Part shown: positions 23,715 through 35,984 of the stretch, one piece after another
How positions within the stretch are numbered: position 1 is the first letter of the stretch
How the letters are laid out: every line of letters starts with the position of its first letter
Assembly (NCBI RefSeq): GCF_903992535.2
Contig: NC_052052.2
Location: 16,202,652-16,266,651, forward strand
From: Arvicola amphibius
Lineage: Eukaryota; Chordata; Mammalia; Rodentia; Cricetidae
DNA: 64,000 bases
Direction of reading: 5' to 3'
The notes under the pieces: model-generated
Databases searched by the model: none
Told to the model about the DNA's origin: nothing
Seen by the model: the letters and a program-made list of their open reading frames with translations, nothing else
Position numbers and translations under genes: made by a program

Positions 23715-24040
23715 TCAAAAATAAACAAAGCTGCCCAGACCTGGTAGCCATAGTCCTTTTATTAGCTAGTTGAGAGGCTGAGGCAGGAGGATTCACAGGT
23801 TTAAGACCTTGCCCAGCTACAGAGAGCCCAAAGATAGCCCAGTCAGCTTAGTAAGACAAAGTTTCAAAAAAAAAAAAAAAAAAGTGTCTTAAGCATGGTG
23901 GATCATTCCTATAATCCCAGCACAAAGGAAGCTGAGGCAAGAGGATTGAAAACTGAAAAACCAACCCCATAGGTTGTCCTCTGACCTCCACTCACACACC
24001 ACAATACTGACACAGACATACACATATACAAAATATTTAA
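23715..24040 (+). mobile_element. Old B1-like and B4/RSINE-like SINEs in tandem
   Basis: GAGAGGCTGAGGCAGGAGG ends in an A run at 23,866-23,883, then ATAATCCCAGCACAAAGG starts a second unit with a B4-like CTCTGACCTCCACTCACAC tail. Confidence 0.65.
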
Positions 24041-24145
24041 AATTTAAAAATTTAAAGGGGGCAGAGCTGGAGAGAGTGTGCCTATCATGACTGAGCTTCA
24101 GTCCCCAATATGAAAAAAATTATAAATTAGCTAATTAATTTTGTG

Positions 24146-24745
24146 TGTCTTAGTTAGGGTTACCTCTGCTGTGATGAAACACCATGACCAAAGGTAACTT
24201 GACAAGGAAAGGGTTTATTTCTCTTATATACCCTAAATCATAGTCCACTGAGGGAAACTAAAACAGGAATTTAAACCTTGTGGGAACCTAGAGGTATGAG
24301 CCATCAAAGAGTGCTGCTTATTGACTTGCTCCTTCCTCGGGGCTTGCTCAGCCTGCTTTCTTATAGAAGCCAGGACCAGGGTGCTGCACCTACAACAGGC
24401 TGGGTCCTCCCCATTAAATCACTAAGAAACCGCTCTACAGACTGACCTACAGCCTGATCTTATGGAGGAATTTCTCAGTTAACATTCCCTCCCCCTCGGG
24501 CTAGAGAGATGGCTCAGAGGTTAAGAGTATTGCCTGCTCTTCCAAAGGTCCTGAGTTCAATTCCCAGCAACCACATGGTGGCTCACAACCATCTCTAATG
24601 GGGTCCGGTGCCCTCTTCTGGCCTGCAGGCATACATACAGACAGAATATTGTATACATAATTAATAAATATTTTTAAAAAAGATTCCCTCCCCTCAGCTA
24701 ACTATAGCATGTGTCAAGCTGACATAAAACTAGCCAGAACAGTAT
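24146..24745 (+). mobile_element. Rodent interspersed repeat, LTR-like ends, split by a B2
   Basis: It begins TGTCTTAGTTAGGGTTACC, contains GCTTGCTCAGCCTGCTTTC and ends CATAAAACTAGCCAGAACA. I recognise it as an abundant rodent repeat but cannot name its family with certainty. Confidence 0.7.
24498..24682 (+). mobile_element. B2 SINE nested in the 24.1-24.7 kb repeat
   Basis: Flanks ATTCCCTCCCCCTC (24,484) and ATTCCCTCCCCTC (24,683) are the target duplication. Confidence 0.95.
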
Positions 24746-25009
24746 GTGTATGTGTGCTCTTGAGAAATCTGACCAAGCATAGGCCCATAGCATGCTGAGC
24801 AAGCACTCTACTACTGACTGAGCTGCACCCAGTCTCTCAAAATTTTTATGATTACTTTCAATTGACTTTAGAATCCAACCTCAAAAGGGTTAGCCTAATT
24901 ATCAGTCAAGTTCCCACAGAAAAGACTTTGAAAATGTCCAATCTTATTGAATTATATTAAGAATATTTATTGCATGCTGCACTACTGTACAGCTATGGCA
25001 GAAAGCACA

Positions 25010-25150
25010 AAAGTTAGCCGTCTTTAATCTCAGCACTCAGGAGGCAGAGGCAGGAAAATCTTCTTGAGTTTGAGGTCAGACTGGTCTATAGAGCAAGTTC
25101 CAGTACAGCCAGGGTTACACAGAGAAACCCTGTCTCAAAAATCAAAAAAG
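25010..25150 (+). mobile_element. B1 SINE
   Basis: CTTTAATCTCAGCACTCAGG through CCCTGTCTCAAAAATC. Confidence 0.88.
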
Positions 25151-25170
25151 ACTTAACCATCAGTAGACTA

Positions 25171-25300
25171 TAATGTTTCTTTTTTATTTCATTTGAGAAA
25201 GGGTTTCCCTACATAGCACAGTCTGGCCTCTAACTCACAAACCACCTGCCCTAGCCTCCTGTTGGAATTACAGTCCTATGTCACCAGGCTGTCTTAAAAC
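25171..25300 (-). mobile_element. Old B1 SINE, reverse
   Basis: GAGAAAGGGTTTCCCTACAT and GGAATTACAGTCCTATG remain. Confidence 0.7.
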
Positions 25301-25439
25301 AGATTTCTATTTATCACTCAATTATAAAATGTCTACTAGATTAATGTGCACTCAGACTCAAAGAATGTACACACTAGTACGCCTTTCATACAGAAAGGAA
25401 GAATAACTGCCAATAAAGTTTGCCTACAGTCTATAGCTT

Positions 25440-25622
25440 TAAGATTTATTTTTATGTGTGTTGGTGTTTTGCCTGCATTAATGTGTGTGTGATGGTGCCA
25501 GGCTCCCTAGAAACAGAATTACAAACAGTTGTGAGCTGCCAAGTGTGTGCTGGAAATCGAACCCAGGGCCTCTAGAAGAGCAGCCAGTGCTCTCAAACAG
25601 TGAACCATCTCTCCATTCCCCT
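25440..25622 (-). mobile_element. B3 SINE, reverse
   Basis: TTAAGATTTATTTTTATGTG through AACCATCTCTCCATTCCCC. Confidence 0.88.
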
Positions 25623-25659
25623 CGCTTTAAACAGATGTGACTGGCTAAAAATTTTCTTT

Positions 25660-26420
25660 CTCTTTTTAGGGAGAGCTGGGGTGGGAATGTGTATTTGTTT
25701 GTGAGGATATGTGCAAATGTTTGTGCAAGTGGAGGTCAGAAGCCAGCATTGTCTTTCTGTGATTGCTCAACTTTCTCTCTTTTTGGAGATAGTCTATGAT
25801 TATTTAGCTCTTAGCTGGTCTGGAATTCAGTACACAAACCAACTGACCTCTATCTCAGAGATCAGCCTGCTTCTGCCTCCCAGCTACTAGGATTCTTAAC
25901 GGTGTGTATCACGTGTCCAGTTTACTTCATTATTTTGAAACAGGGTTTCTCACTGAATTTGCAACTCATGCATTCAGCTGGCCAATAAACTTCAAGGATC
26001 CACCGATCTCCACCACCTCTGTGCTGGGGTTAACTACACATACTGGGCTTTTACACTGGTGTTGGGGATCCTCAAATCCTTATGCTTGTATGGCAGGCAC
26101 TTTACCAACTAAGCTGTCTCTTCAGCTCCTATTTTGTTTTTTGTTTTATCTGTATGAGAGTTATTGTGTATGTATGGATAAACACATGCCATAGCATGTT
26201 TGTGGAGGTCAGAGGGCAACCTCCGATGTAAGACCTTTTACCTTGTTTGAAACACAGTGTCATCATTTGCTCATACAGAATCTGCTGGAAAGCATCTGGG
26301 GACTATCCTATCTCTGCCTCCTACCTTGTACAGGCTTCATACAGGTTCTGGAGATCTGAATTCAGGTCCTCACACTTGTGTGGCAAGTGCCTTACCCACT
26401 GAGATGTCTCCTAGTCCTAT
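25660..26420 (-). mobile_element. Mosaic of old B4 and B1 SINE fragments, mostly reverse
   Basis: GGAGGTCAGAAGCCAGCATT (25,731), TTTTGAAACAGGGTTTCTC (25,934), AGGTCAGAGGGCAACCTCC (26,207) and TACCCACTGAGATGTCTCC (26,394) mark successive B4 or B1 pieces. Boundaries are uncertain. Confidence 0.55.
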
Positions 26421-26605
26421 TTTTTGTTTGAGACATGGCCTTGTCATATAGCCCAACCTACCCTTTAAACTATGATCCCCATTTCAGCCTCCACTCTAAT
26501 CCCAGTTTTGAGATTACAGGCATGTGTCACAACATCCAAGGGCTCAGAATTTTCATTATCAACAGAACCAATAAAATACTGATCAAAAAAAAAAAAAAAA
26601 ATACA

Positions 26606-26760
26606 AGCCAGGCAGTGGTTGTACATGCCTTTAATCTCCAGCACTTGGAAGGCAGAGGAAAGTGGATCTATGTGAGTTTGAGGCCAGCCTGGTCTACAGA
26701 GAGAGTTAGTTCCAGGACAGTCAGGGCAGTTACACAGAGAAACCTTGTCTCAAAAAAAAT
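26606..26760 (+). mobile_element. B1 SINE
   Basis: GCCAGGCAGTGGTTGTACAT through AACCTTGTCTCAAAAAAAAT. Confidence 0.93.
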
Positions 26761-26898
26761 CAAATAATAATGATAATCCAAATAGGATAATACCTGGAAT
26801 CTCATTTTAGTTATCCAATCAGAACATCTTATACAAGCACAGACCAACAACCTTTCCCAGTAGAAACTCTGCTTAGTTCTTCACCTGTAATGGGTTTT

Positions 26899-27057
26899 GG
26901 GTTTTTTGGGGTTTTTTTGGACAAGGTTCCTCTGTAGCTTTGGAGCCTATCCTGGAACTAGCTCTTGTAGACCAGGCTGGCCTCGAACTCACAGAAATCC
27001 ACCTGCCTCTGCCTCCTGAGTGCTGGGATTAAAGGTGTGCGCCACCACCACCCGGCT
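26899..27057 (-). mobile_element. B1 SINE, reverse, with target-site duplication
   Basis: Near-consensus reversed B1 ending CACCACCCGGC. TGTAATGGGTTT before and TGCAATGGGTTT after form the duplication. Confidence 0.95.
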
Positions 27058-27210
27058 GCAATGGGTTTCAAAGGAGCTTGTGCCTTATGGCACCATGACT
27101 GAACTTCCGAACTTTCATACAAGAACAGTCTATTACTTGATGCACTTGGTGCATTCCTACCTTTTGGATTAAAGAAAATATGTAGAATTCTAGTTTTAAA
27201 AAGGGATCCA

Positions 27211-27391
27211 AGAGCCGGGCGGTGGTGGCGCACGCCTTTAATCCCAGCACTTGGGAGGCAGAGGCAGGCGGATCTCTGTGAGTTCGAGACCAGCCTGGTC
27301 TACAAGAGCTAGTTCCAGGACAGGCTCCAAAGCTACAGAGAAACCCTGTCTCGAAAAACCAAAAAAATAAATAAATAAATAAATAAAAAAT
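27211..27391 (+). mobile_element. B1 SINE with target-site duplication
   Basis: Near-consensus B1 with an (AAAT)n tail. AAAAAGGGATCCA flanks it at 27,198-27,210 and 27,392-27,404. Confidence 0.97.
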
Positions 27392-28069
27392 AAAAAGGGA
27401 TCCATATTAATAAACCTAAGATATTAAAATTGCTACCTATGCATAAGTAGTTTTGATGTTCAATTACCAAAAACTGTACTGAAGGCAAATGTAGTGATGC
27501 ATGCAGTAAAGCATGCCTGTGACCCCAGCATTTAGAGAGCGGGGGCACACTGGAGGCCAGCCTGGGTTAAGCTGTTGCTGTATGAGTGTGGGTTCCTCAG
27601 CACCCACATTAACGTTGAGAAGGTTACCCCAACCCAAGCAGAAGAGAGATCCCAAAAGCTGCTGACCAGTCTAGCCAATCACTGAGCACCATCTTCAGTA
27701 AGAGAACTTGTCTCAAAACTAAGGTGGATTATGGAGGAAGGTACCCTATGCCGCACATGACAAATGCACACACACACACAAACACCCTCTACTGAGAACC
27801 TACTACACAACTTCTGAACACAAATTTCTTATCAAATCAGGCAACTAAGATATAGGCTAACATGGAAGTTAAAACAATGGCTCAGCAGTTAAGAATGTTA
27901 GCTGTTCTTCCAGAAGATCAAAGTAGCACAGGTCTTTAATCCCAGCACTCAGGAGGCAGAGGCAGTCAGAAAAACCCTGTCTCAGAAAAATTTTAAAAAG
28001 TGTGTGTGTGTGTGTGTGCATAAATTAACCAAAAATATAACAAGTATTATAAGCTGTAAGTTTTTTGAA

Positions 28070-28440
28070 AGGGCCAGCAAGATGACTACATGGGTAAAGG
28101 TGCTGCTGCCAAGCCTGGTGACCTGAATTAGAACCCCCAAATCCACATAAAGGTGGAAGGAGAGAGCTGACTGCACCTTCACAAAGCTGCCCTTTGACCT
28201 CTACACATGCACTGTGACATTCTTACATACATCACACAATCATACGAGCATACGAGACATACATAATAAATAAGTGGTTTGAATTTTTTTAAGAACAGCA
28301 AAATGGGGTACAGGGAGTTGCTACTAAGTCTGAGTTTGCTCCCCAGAACCCAAGGACATAAATATACCCCCAAGTTGTTCTCTGGTCTCCGTACATATAC
28401 TGTGATATGCAGGTGCATGCACACACATACACAATATATG
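28070..28440 (+). mobile_element. Two diverged B3/B4 SINEs
   Basis: GGGCCAGCAAGATGACTACA begins the first and GGGTACAGGGAGTTGCTAC the second. Each has a GACCTCTACACATGC-like or CTGTGATATGCAGGTGC tail. Confidence 0.65.
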
Positions 28441-28454
28441 TAATATTTTTTATT

Positions 28455-28575
28455 TTGTTTTTTGAGACAGAGTATCACTATGCAACTCTGGCCATCCTGG
28501 AACTCACTATGCAGACCAGGCTGGCCTTGAACTCACAAGATCCAAGTATTGCAATTAAAGGTGTGTACTACCCAG
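28455..28575 (-). mobile_element. B1 SINE, reverse
   Basis: TTTTTTGAGACAGAGTATC and CAGGCTGGCCTTGAACTCAC. Confidence 0.85.
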
Positions 28576-28611
28576 TTAATAAATGCAATCTTTAAAAAGG
28601 GAGCAGGGGGA

Positions 28612-28745
28612 AAGCAGTGGTAGCGCACGCCTTTAATTCCAGCACTCGGGAGACAGAGGCAGGCAGATTTCTGAGTTCGAGGCTAGCCTCATTATGAGTT
28701 TTCCAGGACAGTCAGGGCTATACAGATAAATGGGGGGGGGGGGGG
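28612..28745 (+). mobile_element. B1 SINE ending in a G run
   Basis: TAGCGCACGCCTTTAATTCC through AGTCAGGGCTATACAG. The usual A tail is replaced by about 14 G residues. Confidence 0.88.
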
Positions 28746-28879
28746 TATTTTTGAGAAAGAAGCTTTTGATCCAACAAGATATTGGGATTAAGACAAGCCA
28801 ATATGATTTACCAAGAACATAGGACTATCAATAATAATACCATACAGAAAAGGTATTTTTTAGTTTTATTACATTTTTA

Positions 28880-29055
28880 TTTATTTACTTTGTATATATG
28901 TATGTGTGTTCATGCATGTATATGTGTGCATGTTATAGCATACATGTGGAGGTCAAAGGACAACTTGTAAGAATCATTTCTTGCCTTCCATCACGTGGGT
29001 CTCAGAGACCAAACTCAGCTGTCACTTTTCCTGCTGAACCATCTCACCAGCACAG
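28880..29055 (-). mobile_element. B4 SINE, reverse
   Basis: GTGGAGGTCAAAGGACAACT and TGAACCATCTCACCAGCAC. Confidence 0.8.
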
Positions 29056-29129
29056 GAGACAAGAAATTTACGAAAGCAAAGTCAAGATAACATCAATTAG
29101 AAGAAACAGCTGATTAACCCTACCCCACT

Positions 29130-29275
29130 CCCTCAGATAGGGATTCTCTGTGTAGCTTAGCCCTGGCCGTCCTGGAACTTGCTCTGTAGACCAGGCTGGG
29201 CTCAAATTTAGAGATCCACCTGCCCCTGCCTCCCGAGTACTAGGATTAAAGGTGTGCGTCACCACTGCCTGGTGA
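29130..29275 (-). mobile_element. B1 SINE, reverse
   Basis: GGGATTCTCTGTGTAGCTTA through GTGCGTCACCACTGCCTGG. Confidence 0.9.
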
Positions 29276-29370
29276 TACAGCTGATTCTTAATGGATGAAA
29301 AACATCTAAAGAGTAAAACAACATGAGAGAAAAAAACACAAAAGATGACACAAACAAAGGTGCTAACTTT

Positions 29371-29500
29371 GGAATATAATCATTAAATATTTATTAAATA
29401 CATGCTATGTGTCACACAGTGCTAGGTATTAGGGATGCATACATTCGAGAACAAAACAAATGACGTCTTTGCTCCTATGGAGTGTAGTAGGAAAACAGAT
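29371..29500 (-). mobile_element. L2-like fragment, ancient
   Basis: CATGCTATGTGTCACACAGT and GTGCTAGGTATTAGGGATGC resemble the reversed L2 end. Confidence 0.5.
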
Positions 29501-29639
29501 AATAATCATGCAAGCAGGTATATCATTATAAATCATAATAGGTTCAATGAATAAAAGCAACAGAAGCCAATAATAGGGAATAACGGGAAGGGACTAGCAA
29601 GACAGGGTGATGAGAAGTATCTCTGATACTCAACATAAG

Positions 29640-29945
29640 CTTAGGCACTTGGGAGGCAAAAGCAGGTGGATCTGTGAGTTTGGTGCCAGCAAAAAAAAAA
29701 AAAATTCCAGGATAGCCAGAAGCCAGAGTAACAGGGTGACTCTCCCAGAGAAGAGAGGGGATAAAGTCCATGTAATAACAATTTAAGAGGATAACAAGAG
29801 CTGCAGCTAGATAATCCTGAAGACCAGAGTTCAGATCCCAGTACTAACTTAAGGTTTCTCACACACCTGTAACTCGAGCCCCAAGAGACCATGGACACAC
29901 ACACACAAAATTTTCTTTCTCAAACATACAAAGATAAACAAATCT
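29640..29945 (+). mobile_element. B1 fragment followed by a diverged B3 SINE
   Basis: GGCACTTGGGAGGCAAAAGC is B1; AGTTCAGATCCCAGTACTAA and the CACACACACACAAAATTTTC tail are B3-like. Confidence 0.65.
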
Positions 29946-30139
29946 TTAAAAAGAAGAGTACAAGGTCAGCCTGGTTGACAGAGTAAGTTTAAGTTTAAAG
30001 CCTGGCAATTTAAACACTGTTTCAAAATACAAGGTGAGGTCATGTTCAATCCCTACCACAAACAAAACCAAAAAGGAAAAGAAATTGTAGGTTTTTAAAG
30101 TTTTGTGCAAGTTTTTAATAGCACACGTTTAAAAACATG

Positions 30140-30270
30140 ACTTGTCCAGGGCATGGTGGTACGTACATATCTATAGTTCTATAATTCTAGCACTCAGGCA
30201 ACTGAGGCAAGAGAACAGTCGTGAGTTCAAGGCCAGTCTGGGATACACAGCAAGTTCAAGGATAGCCGAA

Positions 30271-30273
<3 letters not shown>
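30140..30273 (+). mobile_element. Old B1 SINE
   Basis: CATGGTGGTACGTACATAT and GTTCAAGGCCAGTCTGGGAT; its tail has become the GA array. Confidence 0.75.
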
Positions 30274-30357
<84 letters not shown>

Positions 30358-30375
30358 GAGAGACAGAGAGAGAGA
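30274..30375 (+). repeat. (GA)n microsatellite
   Basis: About 50 AG units with two AC interruptions near the right end. Confidence 0.98.
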
Positions 30376-30436
30376 AGAAAAAGTTGGCAGAACATTTACC
30401 TAGCACATGTAAGGCCCTGAATTCAATCCCCTGCAA

Positions 30437-30484
30437 CACACACACAGACATACCTAATACACACACACACACACACACACACAC
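30437..30484 (+). repeat. (CA)n microsatellite following an ID-like SINE piece
   Basis: GGCCCTGAATTCAATCCCC (30,413) is the end of an ID-like head; CA runs follow. Confidence 0.85.
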
Positions 30485-30604
30485 TAATAAGTATTTCCTC
30501 AGCTACACAGGGAGTCTGAGGCCTGGGCTATATGAGACCCTGTCTCAAAACTCAAATAAAAGACTGTCCAGGAAAAAAAAAAAAAGAGAGAGAGAAGTAC
30601 ACAG

Positions 30605-32330
30605 ACCAAGTATGAAGTTCTTAAACAACAAACTAAAGTGACAGTAACTTTGAATCACATACAAAGAGGAAGAGTGGCCCAAACAGTAAACAAATACAAA
30701 ATACTATACTTAAAAAAAATAAATGCTAAGTATGGAAGGGAAATGTTCAAAAAAAATGAACTACTAATTTTTTGGCATTGAGGCGGCGTCTCTAGGAACT
30801 ACGAGAATAGATGGAAACAGCAGCAACATGCCTACCTACACACTGCGGCTCCGATTTTGATATGGTATGTTCAAGTTTGTTCTTTTAAGATGCCCCCAAT
30901 ACACCAAAGTATAATGAAATAAAGATTCGACCTGCCTGACCTCAAATATACAGTCTGCCCCTCACAGGGTCTGGCAGTAACTGCTCTGAGCTCAACTCCC
31001 TCATATATAAAATGAGGATAATAACTACTTCATAACCATGAAGTAAGCTACTATAATTTTCTCCCTACAGTCACCCAAAAATTTTGAGTAGTCTGGAGGG
31101 TATTTTAATTTAATTATTATTTCCTAATAGTATATGGAGGGAGGACCAATGGTTGATGCTAACAGAAGTTTCTATTCTCAGAAATTCACAGATGGAAATG
31201 GAAAATTGTACAACAGAAATAAAATGGTGGGGGTGAAGTAGAAATGTGACTTCTTCTAAATTCTAGAAGTTCTGCAAGGAAGGCTTCAGCATTTCCTAAT
31301 ACAGAGAAATTTGAGCTAAAAGCAATTTGAGTCCAATTCAGTGACTCAAGAAAATGTAAGGAAAAAAAATCACCAGATATCTTCCTAGCAAGCCACAGTT
31401 TCTACCCAATGTATCCTCCTTTTTGTGTGATGCTGGCTAAAATAAATCAGGGATCAGCAAGAAGGGTAAATTGGCTACAGGTGGGAAGGGAACTCAACCA
31501 TTTCACAGCATCTCTAGCCTTAAGTACTTGTGGACATGTTATGCTAATTATAACATTTTAAGCATTTATTATGTATACAAGCTACATTTCAAGGAAAACA
31601 AAAAGTTTTACTCTTACTAAAACTTTAAATATTAATTTTAGTGAGAAGAAATCCTTTTGCCTAGAAGTAACTAAAATCTACTTCCTCCCAAATGCAGTCA
31701 TCACTTCCTCTCTTATGTGCACTATTCCTATGTAAAATTTCCTTATTTCCTACCAAGTTAGCATACAGACTCCCTAGCATTCATTCTGATCTCCCAGCAT
31801 AAAATCTAAGCACAGAAACCTCCTAATCTTCCTCGGAGTCAATCTGTTATCAATTCCTTAAAGAAAAGTTTTAATAAAGTAGTAGTGACTTCACAACTAT
31901 ACAACACTGTACTTTGCCAAAGCTCAAACTATATACCTAACGCTGGCCAATTTTATCACATCAAATTATATATCAATAACATATACATCATTCAGCAAAT
32001 AAATTTATTGAGTATCTAATATGTGCACCAAAATTTATAACAAATTTTTCAGGTTAGATTATCTGAGCCCTACAAGTAGCATACTTTACTTAGTTGATAC
32101 TATCTCAAAACTGTTACAATAAAATGTTTCAATTTCTGGATCCTGAATGTCACCCTCAATGGTGGCCTCTACTGCAGGATCATTACCACCTTTCTACCAG
32201 CTTCCATTATAGAGATGAAATGTATGACTGACTTAGTCCAACCAACATTAATACAAATGTTTGCAACATAAGCAAAGCATTAAGAACCTACTGTATACAG
32301 CACGTATTTTTATGTAGTCTTTGTACCAAA
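30605..32330. other. Low-repeat non-coding block 1.4-3 kb downstream of the CpG-island promoter
   Basis: Almost no young SINEs occur in 1.7 kb. A MIR-like stretch lies at about 30,965-31,050 (TCCCTCATATATAAAATGAGG) and an L2-like one at about 31,990-32,040. No coding frame was recognised. Confidence 0.5.
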
Positions 32331-32339
32331 TTTTCTTTT

Positions 32340-32486
32340 TCTTTTCTTTTTTGGTTTTTCGAGACAGGGTTTCTCTGTGGCTTTGGAGCCTGTCCTGGAG
32401 CTAGCTCTTGTAGACCAGGCTGGCCTCAAACTCACAGAGATCCACCTGTCTCTGCCTCCCAAGTGTTGGTACACCACCTGGCTTGT
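32340..32486 (-). mobile_element. B1 SINE, reverse, internal deletion near its head
   Basis: CGAGACAGGGTTTCTCTGTG through CTGCCTCCCAAGTGTTGGTA, then directly CACCACCTGGC. Confidence 0.92.
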
Positions 32487-32639
32487 ACCAAAATATTATC
32501 ACACCTCCAGCGCATACTAACATTACTCTAGGGTCCAACTGTATGTGACCCAGTGGGCTGACTCAAAGATCTAGAAATCAAGTTTTTTTTGTTTCCCAAG
32601 ACAGCATACAATTGGCAAGTAAATGTGGAGCAAACATGG

Positions 32640-32800
32640 TTTCAAATTCCAGAGCCACTTCTTACCGGTTATATGCATGGGCTTGGAATAGTCACTTGTA
32701 CGTTCTGACCTTCAGTTTGCTCAACTAGCACTTCACTGACTTGTAGAGTCTATATAATATACTCTCCACCTAGCAAGATTACTGAATAGCAACTCAACAT
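32640..32800 (+). mobile_element. MIR SINE, ancient
   Basis: TTGGAATAGTCACTTGTACG and CTTCAGTTTGCTCAAC follow the MIR core. Confidence 0.55.
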
Positions 32801-32884
32801 TATTTGTTACCTTTCTTGGTCTTCAGGCTTAAAAATAAAATCAGGAAGGCTAGTTAACAATCCATGTTATAGGAGATAAAGGAG

Positions 32885-33085
32885 AGAGGGCAAAATGTTT
32901 AAGAGCCTTTCTTGCTCTTCCAGTAGACCAAAGTTCAGCTTCCAGCACATATGTCAGGCAGTTCAGAACCATAACTGTCTATAACTCTAACTCCAGGGGG
33001 ATCCGGTCTTAGAGAGCACTTGAACTCATTGTGAGCATTCCCATGCACAGGCACACAATTAAAAACAAATCTTTTTAAAATTCAT
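32885..33085 (+). mobile_element. B3 SINE, diverged
   Basis: TTTCTTGCTCTTCCAGTAGA and ATGCACAGGCACACAATTAA. Confidence 0.75.
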
Positions 33086-34604
33086 GTTATTAATGGATGC
33101 TCAGCTGTGAACCTATACTTCCTGTCTTCACAGTCCAATTCATCCCTTACCCATCCCACTATCTCTAGTTTTTCAAACTTGAGTTGCTATGTTTAGAAAA
33201 GTGATTTAATTTTAGAAACCTGGAAAATTCTTCTGAGTAAATTGAGCAAAACCTTAATCTGCCCCAGGGGGAAAGTCTGTGCAAAACAATTATTTCTAAC
33301 AAGAGAAGAATTTTCTATGGGGGGTTATAGACTTTAACCACACAAATGCCACCAAAACTGCACACACAGTGACAGAAGGCAATCTGGAACACACTGCAGA
33401 TTTTCCAAAAGGAAATACCCTCCCCTCATCTAGGGTTGCTAAATCTTCTAGGTGATCTGAATTCTTCCCAGCTCTGTCACTAGTCCAGATCCTTAAACCA
33501 GAACCACAGCAGTTGGTAAGACGAAATACTCTGGACAAACCCCACTTCTCAAAAATATTCCCTGGCTCGGCAGGGAGGTCCAGAGAGTATTTGCTCCTTG
33601 ATGGACAGAAAAGCCACCACGAGGCGCTCAGAAGCCCAATCCTTTCCCCCAAGGTCATTCAAGTCAGTGAAGACGGGGCTTTGGAGAATCTGCAAGCTTC
33701 CCGATAAAGAACACTGCGGAGATTTTTTTTTTTTTTTGAGGTGTGTGAAGGGGGATGGGGGGTGCCTGCTCTCTTCCCCTCTCCCACCCCGAAGTGTGAG
33801 CACCCGCCTCGGCATTTCCGAAACAAGCCACAACAAGCTCTGCAGTGTTAGGAAAGGGGCTGACGCGATGAAGAAACAGATGCTCCGAAGCAAGATGGGT
33901 CTCTCTCGGGCCGCGGAGGCTCCGGCGAGGTAATTAGCCCAAACCGCAGGCACCTCGGAGAGGTCCCCACCGGGCTCCGGGCTGCGGAACCCCCCAGCCC
34001 CGCCTTGCCCGGGACGCCGGCTTTCCCCTCGCTCGTCACCTCGCCAGCCGCAGGCCAAAAGCGGCTCCCGAAACCGCACTTCATTCCTGCGCTTCGGGAA
34101 GCCATGGCTCCCTTCCCCGGCGGGCCGCGCGCTGCGGAAAAAGTTCACCGCGGCGGCGGGAGGGGGCCGGCGGCCGCCCGAGTGCCCCTGCAGATTCCAC
34201 CATTAATTAGTCCCCGGGACTGCCGACTGGCAACTTAAACAAAGCGAATGCCTCGAATTCCTTCCCGGGCCGCGGCGGTCTGGCCGCGAGCGAGACGGAG
34301 CAGCGCGCCCCGCCGGCGGGAGCCGCGCGGGCCGCAGTCCCGGCCGACAGCTGCGGACGCCCCGGGGCCGCCACGGGCCTCTCTCGCCGCGTCCCCCGCG
34401 CGCCCGCCGCGTCCCGCACACCGGCCGCGGCCCTTCCTGTCCGCTCACTTCCTTCCTCCCCGCCCGCCGCCCCGCCGAGCCTAGCGAGGACCCCGACGCC
34501 TTCCCGGGCCGCAGCGGCCGCGCTTGCCCTCACCCGGCGTCTCCTCAGTCTCCTCAGAAACGTCCCTCCCCCCTCCTCGGGAGAGGGAAAAAAAAAACCT
34601 CCGG

Positions 34605-34730
<126 letters not shown>

Positions 34731-35002
34731 CCTCCAACTCCGGCCAGACTCTCCCGGGCTGGCCCACCGGAGACCTCCCCTTCCCGGCTCCGCTTCCACA
34801 AGCCGCGCGCACTCCCCACCGCCCCCGGGACACCCCGGCCGAGCACCCCCCGCCACACAAGCCGAGCCCTCGGGCCGCCCGCCTGGCCGCGCTCCCGCCG
34901 CCGCCTCACCTCTGCAGCTCCGGCCCGCGCTCCCGCCGCCGAGAGATTCGGCGCTTCGCTCCCAGCGGCCGGCGCCTGCTCCGGCTCCCCGAGACTGACA
35001 AT

Positions 35003-35066
35003 GAGGGGCGGGGCCTGGCGTGGCGTCAGCGTTCCGGGGGCGGGGCGGGGTCGATGCCACGCCCCT
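35003..35066. promoter_or_regulatory. GC-box cluster with CRE-like half site
   Basis: Several Sp1-type GC boxes on the plus strand and CCACGCCCC on the other flank a GGCGTCAG half-CRE within 64 bases. This is the most promoter-like part of the 34-35 kb island. Confidence 0.55.
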
Positions 35067-35699
35067 GGGCCTTTCTTTAGGCCCTCCCACTCCCAAACCC
35101 AGAGGGTTTGAATCCAGCCAAGTTTTCTTTGCCTTCCTCGGTAGGTGCTGGGCTCCCAGGGAAACCTAACTGGGAAGGCAAGACCGAATTCAAAAGGGAC
35201 GCTCTCAGAGACGTTCGGAGGGTGCCGTGAGACCATCCATACAAAGAGATTAGCCCAGAGCCTGAAATGGAGTAATCGCTCCAACAACCACCACTCCTAC
35301 TTAGGGAGTGTGGAGAAGGAACTGGGCGTGGCTCAGAGGTCATGAGTTCTAGTCCCACTAACTCCACATTCATTCCTCGTGGGCTGCCAGGAAAAGTCCT
35401 TTCCTATCTATAGTCCCTACTTTCACCTTCTTTCAAATGGGAATCGGCAGTGGCCAGATGGTCTCAAAAAGTCCCACCAACGCCTTCCAAGTGCAAAAAG
35501 AACGAGGGCCCAGAGAAGGGTCAAAGGACTTCGAAGGCAGCCCAGGACCCACAGCCAGCAGAGTATAGGCCCACAGTCAGAGACGTTCTCTCTGTGGACG
35601 CCCTCCCACGCGCTGGCACCCAGCAGCCTGCACAAGCCGGGACACAGATGGACTAGAGGCTGCTTCCGCTCTGACTGCAGCATCATGGTTGGTCTCTGG

Positions 35700-35910
35700 A
35701 GACGCCTCTTGTGTAAGATCTTTATTGCCTATGGAACAAAGGCCAAATCCGTGGCCTGGTATGCTCGCTTCCTACCTTCATACACACACTCTCTAAGGTT
35801 TACCAAAACTTCCCTTGGGCACACCCACTGCTTTCCCACATCTGGCCTTTTTGCTCATGCTCTCTCCTTGTCACCTCATCTCCTGTGCATGTACTCCTGG
35901 TTTCCTCCAG
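35700..35910 (+). mobile_element. L2 LINE fragment, ancient
   Basis: GCCTATGGAACAAAGGCCAA and CACATCTGGCCTTTTTGCTC match the L2 3' region in order. Confidence 0.5.
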
Positions 35911-35984
35911 GCAAAAGCCTGATGGCATTGGCTTGAGCTCTCACAGGACCGCCGACACATCGTAACTTGTATCCTGTTGACCTC

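Larger units (their letters stand above)
1..33700 (-). other. Inferred intron of the minus-strand neighbour (LUZP1), non-coding
   Basis: No conserved coding exon was recognised here. All long open frames fall in SINEs, L1 tails or simple repeats. If the 34-35 kb island is the LUZP1 promoter, this is its long first intron, with the coding exons beyond the left edge. The claim rests on gene order only. Confidence 0.45.
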
